In this document: positions 41,800 through 53,408 of the stretch, in pieces
Layout of the letters: every line of letters starts with the position of its first letter
Position numbering within the stretch: position 1 is the first letter of the stretch
NCBI GenBank assembly: GCA_013397115.1
Contig: VWZW01001209.1
Span: 1,246,028 to 1,310,027 of the forward strand
Source of the DNA: Edolisoma coerulescens
Taxonomy: Eukaryota; Chordata; Aves; Passeriformes; Campephagidae
Direction: 5' to 3'
DNA: 64,000 nucleotides
The notes under the pieces: generated by a model
What the model was told of the DNA's origin: nothing
The model's database searches: none
What the model saw: the letters and a program-made list of their open reading frames with translations, nothing else
Made by a program: the position numbers and the translations under genes

Positions 41800-42560
41800 C
41801 TGGGGGGTCGCCCCAGGTGAGGGTGAGCTCTGCCACCTGGACCCTGGGCAGGCCCAGCGTGCGGCCGGAGTCCAGGGCTGGGATAGGCAGGACAAGCCCG
41901 CTAAAAGCCTGCCCACGGCTCCGCTCCTTTCCTGCCCTGGCGGAAGCACCAGGGGCCTTCAGATGCCTCCTGCGGGGTTCCATGGCTTCCCCCTTCCTGC
42001 ACCTTCCCGACTGAGGCGGCCTTTGCAGCAAGTTGGCCTTCGCGCTTCCCTCTCATCCCAGCCCCGGGAGCGGGCGGCGAGGCCGCGACCCCGCGCACTC
42101 TGCCAGCTCCCCAGGAACAGCCGTGTTCGGCCGAGTTAAACACGAGTGGGACGCGGAGGGCCCGCACCGAGGAGCTCCCAGCACTGCGCCGCGGAGCCGG
42201 GGCCGTGCCTGACCCCAGCGGGGAGAGATCCCGGCCCGGCCTCAGGCCATGGAGCCGGGGCGCGGCCCCCGCGGCGCGACCGCTGCTGCAGGTGGGTGGG
42301 AGCCCGAGGCCGTCAGGGCTTCCCGGAGGCCTGGGGAGGCTGGGAGGGGGCTCCGAGCCGGGAGCATCGGCCCGAGGAGACGCCCCCACCCCGCGGTGTC
42401 AGTGGCCTTCGGGGACATCCCCCACGTGCAAACCCTGTGCCCAGGAGTCGGGTTTGGGGGTTGCCTCGGACAGCCCTCTGGTTCTCCTGGAACAGCCCCC
42501 TGGTTCCCCTGGGACACCTGCCTCTTCTCCGTGCGGGAGGCCTTACCTGGTCAGAGTGGT
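41800..42560. promoter_or_regulatory. CpG island, likely MEI4 promoter
   Basis: This is the only long GC-rich, CpG-dense block in the window; its flanks are AT-rich. It contains CGCCGCGG-type clusters around 42185-42290 and GC-rich runs such as GGGGCGCGGCC. It ends shortly after the predicted MEI4 exon 1 donor, the usual position for a bird promoter island. It also contains a 22-bp unit repeated twice in tandem (42471-42492 and 42493-42514). No clear TATA box was seen. Long open frames on both strands (for example 42146-42658 on + and 41901-42389 on -) are expected from the low stop-codon frequency here and are not called as genes. A divergent minus-strand transcript is possible but unproven. 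Confidence 0.75.
42249..42291 (+). CDS. MEI4: MEI4 exon 1, coding part (predicted)
   Basis: This ATG lies inside the CpG island and opens 14 codons (MEPGRGPRGATAAA) plus one extra base, then a good donor, CAG|GTGGGT, with GT at 42292. The leftover G combines with AA at the start of the exon at 53409 to give a GAA codon, so the frame runs straight into the conserved MEI4 region. The conserved exon has no ATG of its own upstream of the homology, which argues for a start in an earlier exon. The encoded tail is Ala/Gly/Pro-rich and resembles no domain. As I remember the mammalian protein, it starts at a point matching exon 2, so this would be a bird-specific N-terminal extension of about 20 residues. 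Another first exon in the same island is possible. The start is inferred, not homology-proven. Confidence 0.45.
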
Positions 42561-43029
42561 TTCCTGAGGAAAGGTTGAGTTTATTTGGGAGGAAATGGGA
42601 GCCTTCCCATGAAAGTTGCACCACTTTGGTTATTTATAATGAAGAATATCAGCTATGAATTACTTGTCTATATGTATTACAAAGTTGAAGTTTTTTATTG
42701 TCCATTTCACCTAAGTCACAAGGAAGAATACTATGGTTGTGAAGTTGTGTTGGATGGATTCTGGGATTCAATTAGTGTTGTTAGTGCTCTGCCTGTTAAA
42801 AAAAAGGTTACATTAATATGCAGATGTAACAGAATATCAAAGAATTATCAAAGTTATCAATATTTTTACCTGATTATTTCTAACGTCAGTGAATTGAAAT
42901 GATAGTTTCTGATCACTCTGACCTCATGAATACAGAAATCATAGGGCTTAGTCATTGCATTTCTCTCATTGACTGATGGAAGAAAGTAATGATTAATTTT
43001 GTCTTATCACAGAAATGCCTGGAGTTCTA

Positions 43030-43139
43030 GTTCCTTAAAGATCGTCTAGTTCCAGCCCTCCTGCTATGGGCAGGGACACCTTCCACTAGACCAGGTTGCT
43101 CAAAATCCCATCCAGCCTGGTCTTGAACAGTTCCAGGGA
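43030..43139 (-). mobile_element. CR1 LINE, 3' portion, left of a nested LTR
   Basis: Complement of the CR1 3' end ('gttccttaaagatcgtctag', 'gggcagggacaccttccact', 'caggttgctcaaaatcccat', 'cttgaacagttccagggatg'). It is interrupted at about 43140 by an LTR and continues at 43684 with the next part of the CR1 consensus. Confidence 0.9.
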
Positions 43140-43683
43140 TGGCGTTTAACCCCAGCTGGAAACTGAGTACCACACAGCCTTTTGTTCAGTTCCCTCACCC
43201 CAGTGGGGATAGTCATAAAGAAAAGGTAAACCTAATGGGTTGAGAAATGAACAATCTAATAATTGAAATAAAATATTATAATAGTGATACTAAGTATGCT
43301 AATAGTATGATTAATAAGAAGAATTGTTACAAGGAAAGGGAGAGAGAGTAACAGAACCCAAGAGAAACAAATGATGAACATGGTTGCTCACCTCCTGTTG
43401 ACCAATACCCAGCCCATTTCTGAACAGAGATCATCCCCCCACTATCCCAATATTCCTTTGGCCAGTTTGGGGTACCTGTCCTGGCCTTCCTCCCCTCCCA
43501 GCTTTCAGTTCAGCTCCTCAGTAGCAAAGCATGAGACATTATGAAGTCCTTGACTTAGGGTAAACACTACATGGCAGCAGCCAAAACATCAGGATGTTGT
43601 CAACATCATTCTCATACTAAATCCAAAACCCACAGCATTATACCAGCTACTAAGAAGAAAATGTCCCAGCTAAGACCAGGACA
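43140..43683 (-). mobile_element. Solo LTR of an endogenous retrovirus, nested in CR1
   Basis: About 544 bp beginning TG at 43140 and ending CA at 43683, so an LTR in minus orientation starting TGTCCTGGTCTTAGCTGGGA. On the + strand it shows 'ccccagctggaaactgagta', 'gcagcagccaaaacatcagg', and 'catactaaatccaaaaccca', typical of an abundant bird LTR family. CR1 sequence resumes exactly on both sides. I see no clean target-site duplication and no internal viral sequence, so it is probably a solo LTR left by recombination. Open frames here are not genes. Confidence 0.8.
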
Positions 43684-43957
43684 TTCATCCACAGCTTCTC
43701 TAGACAATCTGTTCCAGTGTCTCATCACCCTCACAGTAAAGAATTTTTTCCTAATATCTAATCTAAATCTGCCCTCTTCCAGTTTAATTTCGCCTTGTCT
43801 TGCCCTTGTAAAAAGTCCCTCTCCAGCTTTCTTGTAAGTCCGCTTCAGGTGCTGAAGGGCACCCTGGGGCATTCTCTTCTCCAGGCTTAGCAACCTCAAC
43901 TCTCTCAACCTGTGTTCAAAGGAGAGGTGCTCCAGCCCTCTGCTCATTTTCGTGGCT
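43684..43957 (-). mobile_element. CR1 LINE, 5'-ward continuation right of the nested LTR
   Basis: Continues the CR1 copy broken at 43139: 'tgttccagtgtctcatcacc', 'ctcacagtaaagaatttttt', 'ctccagctttcttgtaagtc', 'ctccagcccTctgctcattt'. On the minus strand an open frame of 111 codons covers the C-terminal CR1 ORF2 relic (RGLEHLSFEHRLRELRLLSL), so this copy is comparatively well preserved. Confidence 0.9.
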
Positions 43958-46900
43958 TAGATGTTTTCTTAATTTGAATAAACTAGTAATTGAACCAAAT
44001 TAAAGTGTAAAAAGTAGTTGTCTGTAGACTTGGCTATGAATCCTTGTCAAGTCTCTTCAGTGGTTCACTGTTGTTTGCAACCTCCAGTGCTTCATAAATT
44101 AATGTTTAGGCACCACATATTTAAATGTGGTTATAGTTATGTTAGCATCCATAGTATGTGTAAGGCTTCATTCTTTATTGCATGCTGTATGCTTTTTAGA
44201 GTACTGGATTCCTAGCAGTATTCCCTCTTTTCCTTGTCCTCCATTACAGACATTTCCTTTCTTCTGAACAAGCTCATCTTTCATTCTGCCTATATTAAAT
44301 TTCCGTAAGAAACCCAAAACCAAGGTTTTTAAAATACAGTGGTTGCATTCTGGAAGGTTACCTAAATGAAACTTGTTCACTGAAAGATACTGATCTTGTA
44401 GATTTAAAAACTTGTGGAAACCAAACTGTTCAGGTGAAGGCTGAAAGTGTGAAACTGAAAAGGAAATTATGGTGATATTTTAGCCACTATGTTTTAACAT
44501 GGGAAGAGCAGATATGCAAATTAGTCTTCATATAATCCTCCAAACTCTTGATGATTGCCTTTTTTTGAACTCTGCTTTGAAATTCTGCATTCAAAAGCTA
44601 ATATTGCTAGTCATTGCAATAGGTGAAACAGGGGAGATAAGGGCTGCTTTCTTGTTGTAACTTGGCAGTATATAAAGGCTGGGATTGTTTTCCACAGTCC
44701 CTAATGCCAACTGTAAATTTACTCTTCATGTAATTATTATTAGTGTACATGAAACCTTGTAAAAGAATAAGGGTCTGAATTTCATGGTCTCATAAATTTC
44801 ATCTCATAAAGCTATAATGAAAAGTATATCCTCAGTTCCCAAACCAAACAAATTTACACCCAGCTGATTAAGTGAGCACAGTTTTGTTTTGGTAGGGGAG
44901 GAAATCTGTGCTGACATAAGCATAGATAAATTTACAGCACTAAGTTATACTTTAATTTCTGAACAGCAGGTTTTATAGAATAAATTCCCTATTCTGGATA
45001 CACGTTCACATCTTTAGTAGTCAGATTAGTAAAGAGAAACATGGTAATGGTACTTCGTGCCAAATTCACTTTATATTGTGAGTGACACATGAAAAAGGCC
45101 TCTTGGAGGAGAAAAAGGAGTGCAAAAGGAAGAACTCTCAGCTTGTATATATACACAATTTTAAACTACCTGAAAACTCAGGCTTAAATTACTATTTTCA
45201 AATTATCTTGTTGAAGAGTGAGGCACAGAAACTTTGAGGAGCCAAACTGATTTTTTATGCTCACAGAATTCCGAGCGTACTTGATGCTTCTCATGTCCTT
45301 ACTTTGCACCTGTCTGCTATTTTCTGCATTGAAATATGTTCACAAGGTTTTTCTCACAAACTTTTTTCCATGACTTTTGGGTTTTTTTCTATAAAGCTTT
45401 GGGTTTTTTTCCCCAGAGATATTGAAAAGATCTAGAATGACAAACTTCTTTTAAGGGGTGCTGCTTTCAGCCTTGCAGAATTTGTCTTGTTAGTTAGGCA
45501 CCTTAAATAGGTTTTTGAAGGTCTCAGCTTTAGCTGCCTGTGGTGCACCAGCTCATCTCAGTGCCGTTGGCTGTCCGCAATACATGTGTGTGCATCTGAT
45601 GTAGTCATCTTAACACTCTTTGTAGTCTGAATCTTTGGGGGGAAACAAATGATTCTGGGTCATGACTTTACCACAAAATGTACAAATTACTTGGCTTATT
45701 TTTAACATTAGAAATCTCTGTTTCTGCCCATTTGTAATAAAAGAAGTCTAGACAGCTAGCTCGGTTGTAGCCATCTAAACTGTAGGTTTCTGTAGGTAAG
45801 GGGAGATAAATCCTACATCTAAAAGGTTACTGAAATCCTGAGGGATTATGCTTGCTTATGTTCTTAAATTCTCTGAAATGGTTATAACTGGGGAACATTA
45901 ATAAGCTCTAAAGTGTTTTTTCAGTTCATTCATGTTATTTGGATTTGGAGAATTTATAAGACTCGATTTTAGAAGCTAAAATTATTTAAAAGTTAGAGTT
46001 TGAAGAAATAAATCATGCAACATTTAAGTTTCTTTGTGCTTTTGACATGAAGTATTTTAAATATTTATTATTTTCAGTATTGGTTTAGCATTTTGAGCCC
46101 ATTTGAAAAAAATATGCTGGAGTTATTGTTAGGCTTGTTGTAGGAAAAGCAAGTTCTTTTCTGAGTGAATGTGTCCACATTACATATCTTTGTGTATTAT
46201 GAGCATAGGGTGTTTAAAGATGACACTGTGGAGTAGCCTTGGTTTAATATACAATTTTACATTAAAAGCTGCTTAATTGGAACCCAAGGCATACTTCAGT
46301 TCATCTTGATTATGTAGCTGTCCCGTTATCATTGTTTATTATATACACAAGTGATGTTGTGCTAGACATACCAATTAAATCAAGTTTATTTTATTGTTGC
46401 CTAATGTTGTGGCCGTATGTGTCTGAGCCCCAGTCCCGCTAGAGCACTTGCAGCATTTTGTGCTTCATCATAATGAATCAATATCTTGGTTTCTATTTTA
46501 TAAAGCAGATGAGGTTACAAAGATGTGGGTAATTTTTTCACCTTTATTTGAACTGTGTAATTGACAGACTAGTTAAAGTAAAAATCATGGCAACAAAACA
46601 GTTTTTCCTTTTATGTTTGTACCTTTAAGGACATATCATACTCTTAAATTTAGAAGGAAAAGGATCGTTTTGATATTTAGGGCTGTCTGAAGATTTTTAG
46701 CTGTGTAGTAGTGGTGAATGGCAATTTGTTTCTGTCCTGACAAGTCTTCTTATTTTTAAATAAAAATTTTACATGTGAAGAAAACTGAGCCCTGGCATTG
46801 CCTGGAAGTTAAATGAATTACAGTCTATTTTGTGTCTTATGCTATTAATTTTTAAAATTATTTTTTAAATTCAGATGATAGTGATCTGAATAACAAATAC

Positions 46901-47454
46901 ATGTCCTGTTGTAAGCAATAAGGTTTTGTCTATGATGTTTGCAGCAGTTTCCTCCATTATTAGCCATGAATTTCGTGGCCAAACTTGGAAATCATGCCTA
47001 AAGTCTATAATTCTTTGACATTAATGAGTATTACTCCAGTGTTGAATTATTTCAAATGAGTTTAGGTTCTGGTTTTCTTTTGAGGTACCCTTTAATTTTA
47101 GATCATAGCATAACTTAGCCACCTTCCTCCCATTTCTCTGTGACTTGCTTGTTTCCAAGGTCAGTCAGAAAACTGTGTGTACCACTCAGAAGAGTAAATT
47201 ATATAAAATTCACCTCCTTTACCCATAAACACCCCTAAAAGACTTCTTAAAAGCTCTAGAGCTGAGGATTCACCTGTGCAAAATAAGGAGCTCATCTTTT
47301 GATGTATGAATGCAGCACAGGCTGTGGTTCCTCTCTCAGGGGAACCCAGAGCTGGCACAGGAAGATCGGTGGATGTGGTCCCAGGCGTTGGTGGAAGCTC
47401 ATCCCAAGATCACTATTTTTTTTCTTCAGGAAGCAGTCCCTTTTCATGTGACTG

Positions 47455-47540
47455 CAAGTTTAACTCTTTCTAGCTTAATTCTGTTCGGGAGGCCACTTCC
47501 TCTAGTTCACGTGTACTAATGTGAAGAATAATGAAGGGAT
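47455..47540 (+). mobile_element. LTR-related fragment, inverted relative to 48726-48817
   Basis: Starting at CAAGTTTAAC and running through 'ctagttcacgtgtactaatg' to GAAGGGAT, this stretch aligns with the reverse complement of 48726-48817, with about a dozen mismatches and one small gap. The second copy lies within a minus-strand LTR, so this is an isolated piece of the same family in + orientation. Similarity stops abruptly on both sides. Confidence 0.7.
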
Positions 47541-48399
47541 CATCCCTATACTTCAGCTACAGAGAGAAAATTGTTGTTATCCCTGTCAGCCTGTTGTTGA
47601 CTGGTGCAATTCTGGCATGGAGTAAAAAAACCAAAATAGTATCCAGGAGTTTTTTGTTTTGTTTTGGTTTTTTTTCACTTCTTAAGACTTAATTTGGTGT
47701 GCAGCAGTGAAAGCAACTGCTGTGCACTCGGGCTGGGCTGTTAAGTTGTCTGCGGTTAACAGAGGGGGAAAAAAAAGAACCATTGAAGTAAAAGGCAGAA
47801 AAGCATCTTCTGACAGCTGAGAGAGTGCAAGGGGAGGAGGGAATGCTTTTGGGCCGGTAGTGGGATGGGGAATTGTCCTTGTTCCTTGAAGATGCCACAT
47901 GTTTGACCTCAGCTTCCAGATTTTGCCAGCATGTTATCAATATGAAAGTGGGGACCACTAACTAGCAAGGTGCAGCCCTCTTGTGGGATTGTAGGTGTTT
48001 TGGAAATAGGAGATTTTATAGCAAGTTGAAATTACTTTGATGAATAGCCTAAGTGTAGATGCAAGTTTCATGGCTCCAGTGGATGTTTTCTTTTTTTTTT
48101 AATAATAATGAAATATTTGAATTCTTTATGTTTTTTAACCAATAATATGAAACCTTTAACCTTTGAAATGAAATTAAAGATATGAGGTTTCAAACTAAGA
48201 AGAAACTGAACTAAAAAGGTGATCATCTGAAACTAGTGTGGTGGGCTTTTTTTTTCTAATTTGTGGGAATTATTTCCTTTTCACATGTTTCAGACCATGT
48301 AAAAAACAATGTGAGACCTACCAGAAGAATATCTTGTTGTAGTTAATGGTGTAATATGATGTTATGACCTGACTAGAGTGAAACAATGGTGAATGACCA

Positions 48400-49220
48400 G
48401 CATTTGTAGATATAAATATATATGTGGCAGGTTTATTTTTGAACAATTTGGTTGGAATGAAAAGGCGGAATATAGCCATTTTGGTTGTTATCTATAGTAA
48501 CATAACAATATAAAAGTATGAAAATATCACTTAAGAAAATGTATAAGGAAAATAAATAAAGAAAAAGAAAGGATAAGAGTAAATAGTGTAGGGAAAGATA
48601 TCACCACCTATGGATCCAGCGACCAGACTTGATTGTTGCAATTTCGATGTCCGAAGTGACGGTTTCAGTGTTGCTCTGTCAAGGGTGGCAGAAGCTCTTG
48701 AAACTTAAAGTTCAGTGGGAGTTGAATCCCTTCATTATTCTTCACATTAGTACATGTGAACTAGAAGAGCTGGCCCCCCAAATAGGATCAACCTAGAAAG
48801 AGGTACAGTTAAACTTGTATTTAAAGACATTCGAAACACGCTCAGGTTTGGGTGGGAACACACAGGTACCTTCCCTATGGGGGCAGCTTTACGCTGTCTG
48901 CCGCAGCACGGTGGACCACGCACAGTCTTTTGGTGGAAGGCCCCAGAAATGAGTCTGGGGGCACTCTGGAGGTCTTTGATGGTTTATGATCTCTTCTAAG
49001 ACACGACCCCTGTTGTCAGCATAGGTAAGCCAGTTACGTCACATCAGAAGGGATGAAAATCTTCAGGCCTATGTGTGAATGTTTTGATACCTCCCTGGGG
49101 TGGGGCAGGGAGAGTTTTACACCCGAGTGTAAAGGCGGGCTGGTTTGCCCTGGTCATTCTCCAGCGGTGGATGTGCACCTGGGCTGTTCTTGCACAGATC
49201 AGAGGTTTTGCTGCCAGACA
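48400..49220 (-). mobile_element. 3' LTR of a degenerate endogenous retrovirus
   Basis: Minus-strand LTR whose start (TGTCTGGCAG, complement of 49211-49220) directly follows a purine-rich tract on the minus strand (complement of about 49224-49246), the expected polypurine tract/LTR junction. It contains the segment 48726-48817 that is repeated inverted at 47455. The lower boundary is uncertain because no clear terminal CA with target duplication was found; 48400 is an estimate. The LTR includes a TTTAAATA element that could be a promoter remnant. Confidence 0.55.
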
Positions 49221-50290
49221 CCCAAATCCTCTCCTCCTCCCCTTCAGCTGGGTGGTGCAAACTTGGCCTCAGCAAGGCACCCGCTGCTTTTGTAGATGGC
49301 TGATTCTTTGAGTCATTAACCCTTAACATTTCAGTTTCTCCATATGAGCTGCTACATCAAATGCAGCTGCAAAACAGGACTGGCAAGTCGGTGGATTAGG
49401 GTAGTGCTTATGAATCAGATTTATCCCAGTTCTTTTTGTTATCCTATTTCCTGCTTATATCAAAGGTCTTCAATGGATCTTGGACCATGTCTCAGTTCCC
49501 CTTGCTTATGTTACACAGAGCTGTATGGGACAGTTTGTCACTTCTTTTGTAATTATTTCAGCAGGTGAGTAATTGCTCAGCGGTCTTCCATGGCTGGGAT
49601 CTCAGCAGCTCTGTGGGTTCTCAGTACCCTCTCCCTGCATGAACGCTGGAAGCGTGGAGTGTCATTCTTGTGTTGGAAATCTGTAGATTCAGTCCTGTTT
49701 GACAGTGTTGTTAACCCATCGTGTCCTCTGAGTGTTCTTTCTTCCAATATCAGTTTGTGGGTTGAGGGGTTTGCATAGGGAACCTGTCGCCAGGTGGAGT
49801 CTGTTAGGGTGCTGAGCCCTGCTTCCAGCAGAGATTGCAAGGTATTACTGGTTCTCTCCTTAACACTGAGTAGTCACATGAATGGAGCTTTGGATAATTC
49901 TTGAACCTTTCTCTTTCTGTCAGACATATTTTGGCATTAGCAGCTTGAATTAGACTGGTGACTCCTTTCTGCTCTTGGCCAGGTACTATTCTCAACCAAG
50001 GAAAGTTTTTGGTTTGGTTCTAAAACTTTTTTCTGCCCAACCAGTGGTGTAATTTCTGTGCTGATAGGAGCAAAAATATTATTGATAAAACTCTGTAGCT
50101 GCCAATATGCTTTCAGTGGAATATATTTGGTGGTTCAGCACTTCCTGAGAGCAACAGATTGCTGTGCAATTTTTGCTAATGCACAGTTGGCCAGCATCCC
50201 CATATTTCTAATAGTGTCATCCAGTGTGTTATTTTCTAGAAGACTTATATAGCAGTTTCTGAGAGAGCAGTTGTCCCTTTAGGGAAATGG
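49221..50290 (-). mobile_element. Degenerate internal region of the same endogenous retrovirus
   Basis: This lies immediately 5' (minus strand) of the polypurine tract, where the last internal gene or 3' non-coding part of a provirus would be. It holds overlapping broken minus-strand frames (49577-49840 and 49804-49995) in different phases, consistent with a frameshifted old coding region. I did not identify the gene or the virus class, and no 5' LTR, primer-binding site or polymerase domain is visible up to 50300. It is a 5'-truncated relic that cannot encode an intact product. Confidence 0.4.
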
Positions 50291-51112
50291 TGAAAAACCT
50301 TAATCAACTCTTAGAACTTCTGCTTTTCGATACACAAACTTCTCTTTTCCCAATCAGAAAAGAAATGAAGAGAGATGGTGATAGTAACAGTAACAGAAAG
50401 CAAGTGAAAGGTTCTCCATAAAATCTTCAAGAAATCCATTCTTTCTGGAAATGCGTGCAGGAGTATTGCTATTTGCCCTTAATTATCTGTTTTTAAACAA
50501 GAGATTTTGTGATTCCAACAGAATGACTTCTCCAAAAACTGCGCTGTGTCTTGTTCCTAAGAAGAACCAGTTGAGTGATCTGTCCTGCTGTTGGGGATTT
50601 TCTCTAACAGAATCTCCACAAGTAATTTTTCCAGAAAGGGAGTGATTCTTTTTCCCCAGCATAAGAATATCTCCCTAAACTCATTCAGTGTAAGGCATTC
50701 CTGCTGTACAAGTGGGCCTGTATAAGATGTTAAAGAGGAAAAGGCCTTCCTCAAGCTCCGAATTTCATTAATTCATTAATTAAATGTATGTCTTAACTGT
50801 TAAGGTGGAATGCTATTTAAGGTTGTCAAAGCAAAATTAGGTAATGGTTTATGTGACTTACTAGGGATACATCTCCTTTAGAAAATAGCACTTTGGAATG
50901 TTCCAGTTGAAAGCTCCTTTTACTTGTCTCCATTGTACTGTTGCCTTGTGCACTAAGGTTTTTGTTATCCTTAAAACACAGTAGTCCCTTTCAAAACAAA
51001 ACGAAAAAGTGACTCTCTTTATTTTGGCAATGAGTGGTGAAAAAATGCTACCAAAGTAGCATTTCACACTAGTAGCACAGTGGTAATACGTCAGTGGTCA
51101 GACAGCAAACTT

Positions 51113-51156
51113 CATATTTTCTTCGTATTTTCTTCGTATTTTCTTCGTATTTTCTT
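51113..51156. repeat. 11-bp tandem repeat, four copies
   Basis: Four consecutive 11-mers CRTATTTTCTT (51113-51123, 51124-51134, 51135-51145, 51146-51156); only the first differs (CA for CG). A fifth begins and breaks off at CATA. Confidence 0.93.
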
Positions 51157-53408
51157 CATAATAGTATGTCCTGTAAGGCAAAATAAACAGAGTACGATAG
51201 ATAAGGTATTGGTGGTGACTCTGATGATAAAAGGCACCTGAGCATTCAGGAAATGCTGGAATAAATACCACTCCCTACCCATACTGGAATGTTGGTAGTT
51301 TTGTGACTTCTGTGAGTGTAATTTAAAGAAAAATGCTAATCTTGACAAAGCATGTTATGAAGCAGAAAGTAAATATGTATTTGTTCTTAAAAGGAAGATG
51401 AATCAGGAAGCTTTTGCAGAGTAGTCTCTGGAGGTACCAAAATGTTAAACCAGCAGTATAAGACATTTTTCTTCCTGCCCTAATTTATCATTCTGCTCTG
51501 CAAAGGAACTTTGTAAGAATGGAGCTTGACAGACACTGTTTGAGTAATATCTGGGTGAGACTTCTATTGATGAGATAATCTGGGAATCACCTTTCAGGTT
51601 CAAAGCCAAATATTTTTGGATACCTTACTGTTACTATTTAATCTTCTTTCAGTGTGGTTCCATGTATTTAATTTTATTCACAGCTTTGAGGGCAGTTCAA
51701 TTACTTGCATGGTTTTGTATTTGTAAACATTTCCTTTGATGTATAAGGCAAGCAAGTCTTACACCAGTTAGCTGTCCCACAGAGGTGCTAATCCTTTGAG
51801 ACTGAGAGAATCAACCTCTGCTTTTCACTGAAATTCTAGATATGAATTGAAAAGTTGTGTGAAATAGATTTTCTTTATAAGAAATTTTCCAAAAAGTACC
51901 ATTTAATGTATAACTGCTTTAAGTAAGGGGAATATATAGTATAGTTCAGTTTCTAAAGGCTTACTATTTAATTAGCTTTAAGAATGCACTGGTGGCTTAG
52001 ATTAGGTGATTTTGCCCTGACACACAGCAGGAATGGAGTGTTTCAAGTGGAGAAGAGTAGCTTAAAATATAGCTCTGGGTAAACAGATCACGAGGAATTT
52101 TTGCAGTGTTGTCCTTTGTGCTCTTACAGTGTGAAGTGTTAACTGGCAGCTGTGTCTCAGTGGACAGTGTGCAAGGGTTGCACAGGGATTGTTTATGCAT
52201 TTCAGAAGTTTTTGAAAGGTGAAAGAAACACTTAAAGAGCAGTGCCTTCTGTAAATGTCCCTGATGGATAAATGAATATATGATGATTTATGACTTACTA
52301 TCCAAAGGCAAGTAGAACCAAAGGAAGAAATCAGCTTAGTGATAGCAGATGATCTGGGGAAAGGATGACCTAAAATACCTTTTTCAAACCTGTGCTGCGA
52401 CTATTTCAGAGCTGCTCAACACAACTTATTGTAGTGCTTAACCTGCAGTTTTGTTGGATAACAAGAGAAAAAACAGTATTGTGAAAAATTTGTAGATGTC
52501 AAGGCCAGGGCAAAAGTGTAGGAAGTGATTTTTTTTTTTAATTATTATTATTCTAGGAGTGATATTTTTTCAAGAAAAGAATAGATTAACCAACTGAACA
52601 AAAGTGGTGTGCAATTAGGGAAAAAGAGTAACTTTGCTAATTAGATAGGCTGGTTATTATTAGTGGGTTTTAATTTCATTGTTTCCTTCTCTGCCCCTAG
52701 GTCCTGTGCTGTTGCATATGACATAATCATCTGTTTAAATATTTTGTTTCTCTGACTCTTACAATGCCTTTTGCCCCATCCTTGCTGTTTGTAACAGAGC
52801 TTATAAAACTGTCTTCTTCGCTTACCTTGCTAGCCACTTGCATCACTTTGAAGCTGTCTGCCTAAGGCTTGAGGCTTAATATACGCTTAAAACTTCAAGG
52901 GCGCCAATACCAGGTGTCCAAAACCAGAGACAACCTCAGAGTTTTATCTTTCGAGCACTGGGACCTTTTGGAACACTTTCAAGAAATTATATGTATTAAG
53001 TATAAATAACCCCAAATGCATTCTTCAGTCATGGGTTTAGAATTCTTTTGGNTTTTTTGAGGTTAGTATTTTTACTTTTTTCATCTTTGTTTTAGTGGAG
53101 ATAACATTTGCATTGAAAATTTTGCTAGGCTAAGCCTATTTGAAGTGCTTACTATTTCTACACTTATTCTCAAACACTGGCTGAATTTTATTTTTATAGC
53201 TGGAGTGCAGCTCATGTATGTTCTGTTCTCACATTGTGCACAGATGCTTGTATTTCTGTTCTCCTTGGTGATTTAGGAATGCACTAGGAATAAAAGAGTT
53301 GGTCTCGCTGTTGAACAGTCTTCAAAGCCAAGAGAAAATTGTGCATCGTTTCCGTAATGGAGTCATAGTGAAGTAACCTTTTTGTTTTCTGTTTTTCTAA
53401 TGCAATAG

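Larger units (their letters stand above)
42292..53408 (+). other. MEI4 intron 1 (11.1 kb)
   Basis: The intron begins GTGGGT at 42292 and ends ...CTAATGCAATAG at 53408, joining the predicted exon 1 to the conserved exon 2 in phase. It holds the CR1 element split by an LTR (43.0-44.0 kb), the LTR-related fragment at 47.5 kb, the degenerate retroviral 3' end at about 48.4-50.3 kb, an 11-bp tandem repeat at 51113, and a single N at 53052. I saw no coding exon in the remaining unique AT-rich sequence (about 44.0-47.4 and 50.3-53.4 kb). Confidence 0.45.

Noticed and set aside
41901..42389. 162-codon minus-strand frame in the CpG island
   Set aside because: Same compositional cause; Pro/Gly/Arg/Ala-rich with no recognisable family or homologous motif.
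42146..42658. 170-codon + frame over the CpG island
   Set aside because: GC-rich DNA has few stop codons; the frame overlaps several others of similar length on both strands and shows no domain. Only the short ATG-to-donor part of another frame is supported by the phase match with MEI4 exon 2.
43612..43947. 111-codon minus frame resembling a protein C terminus
   Set aside because: It is the C-terminal relic of the CR1 LINE second reading frame, already listed as a mobile element, and its end runs into the nested LTR.
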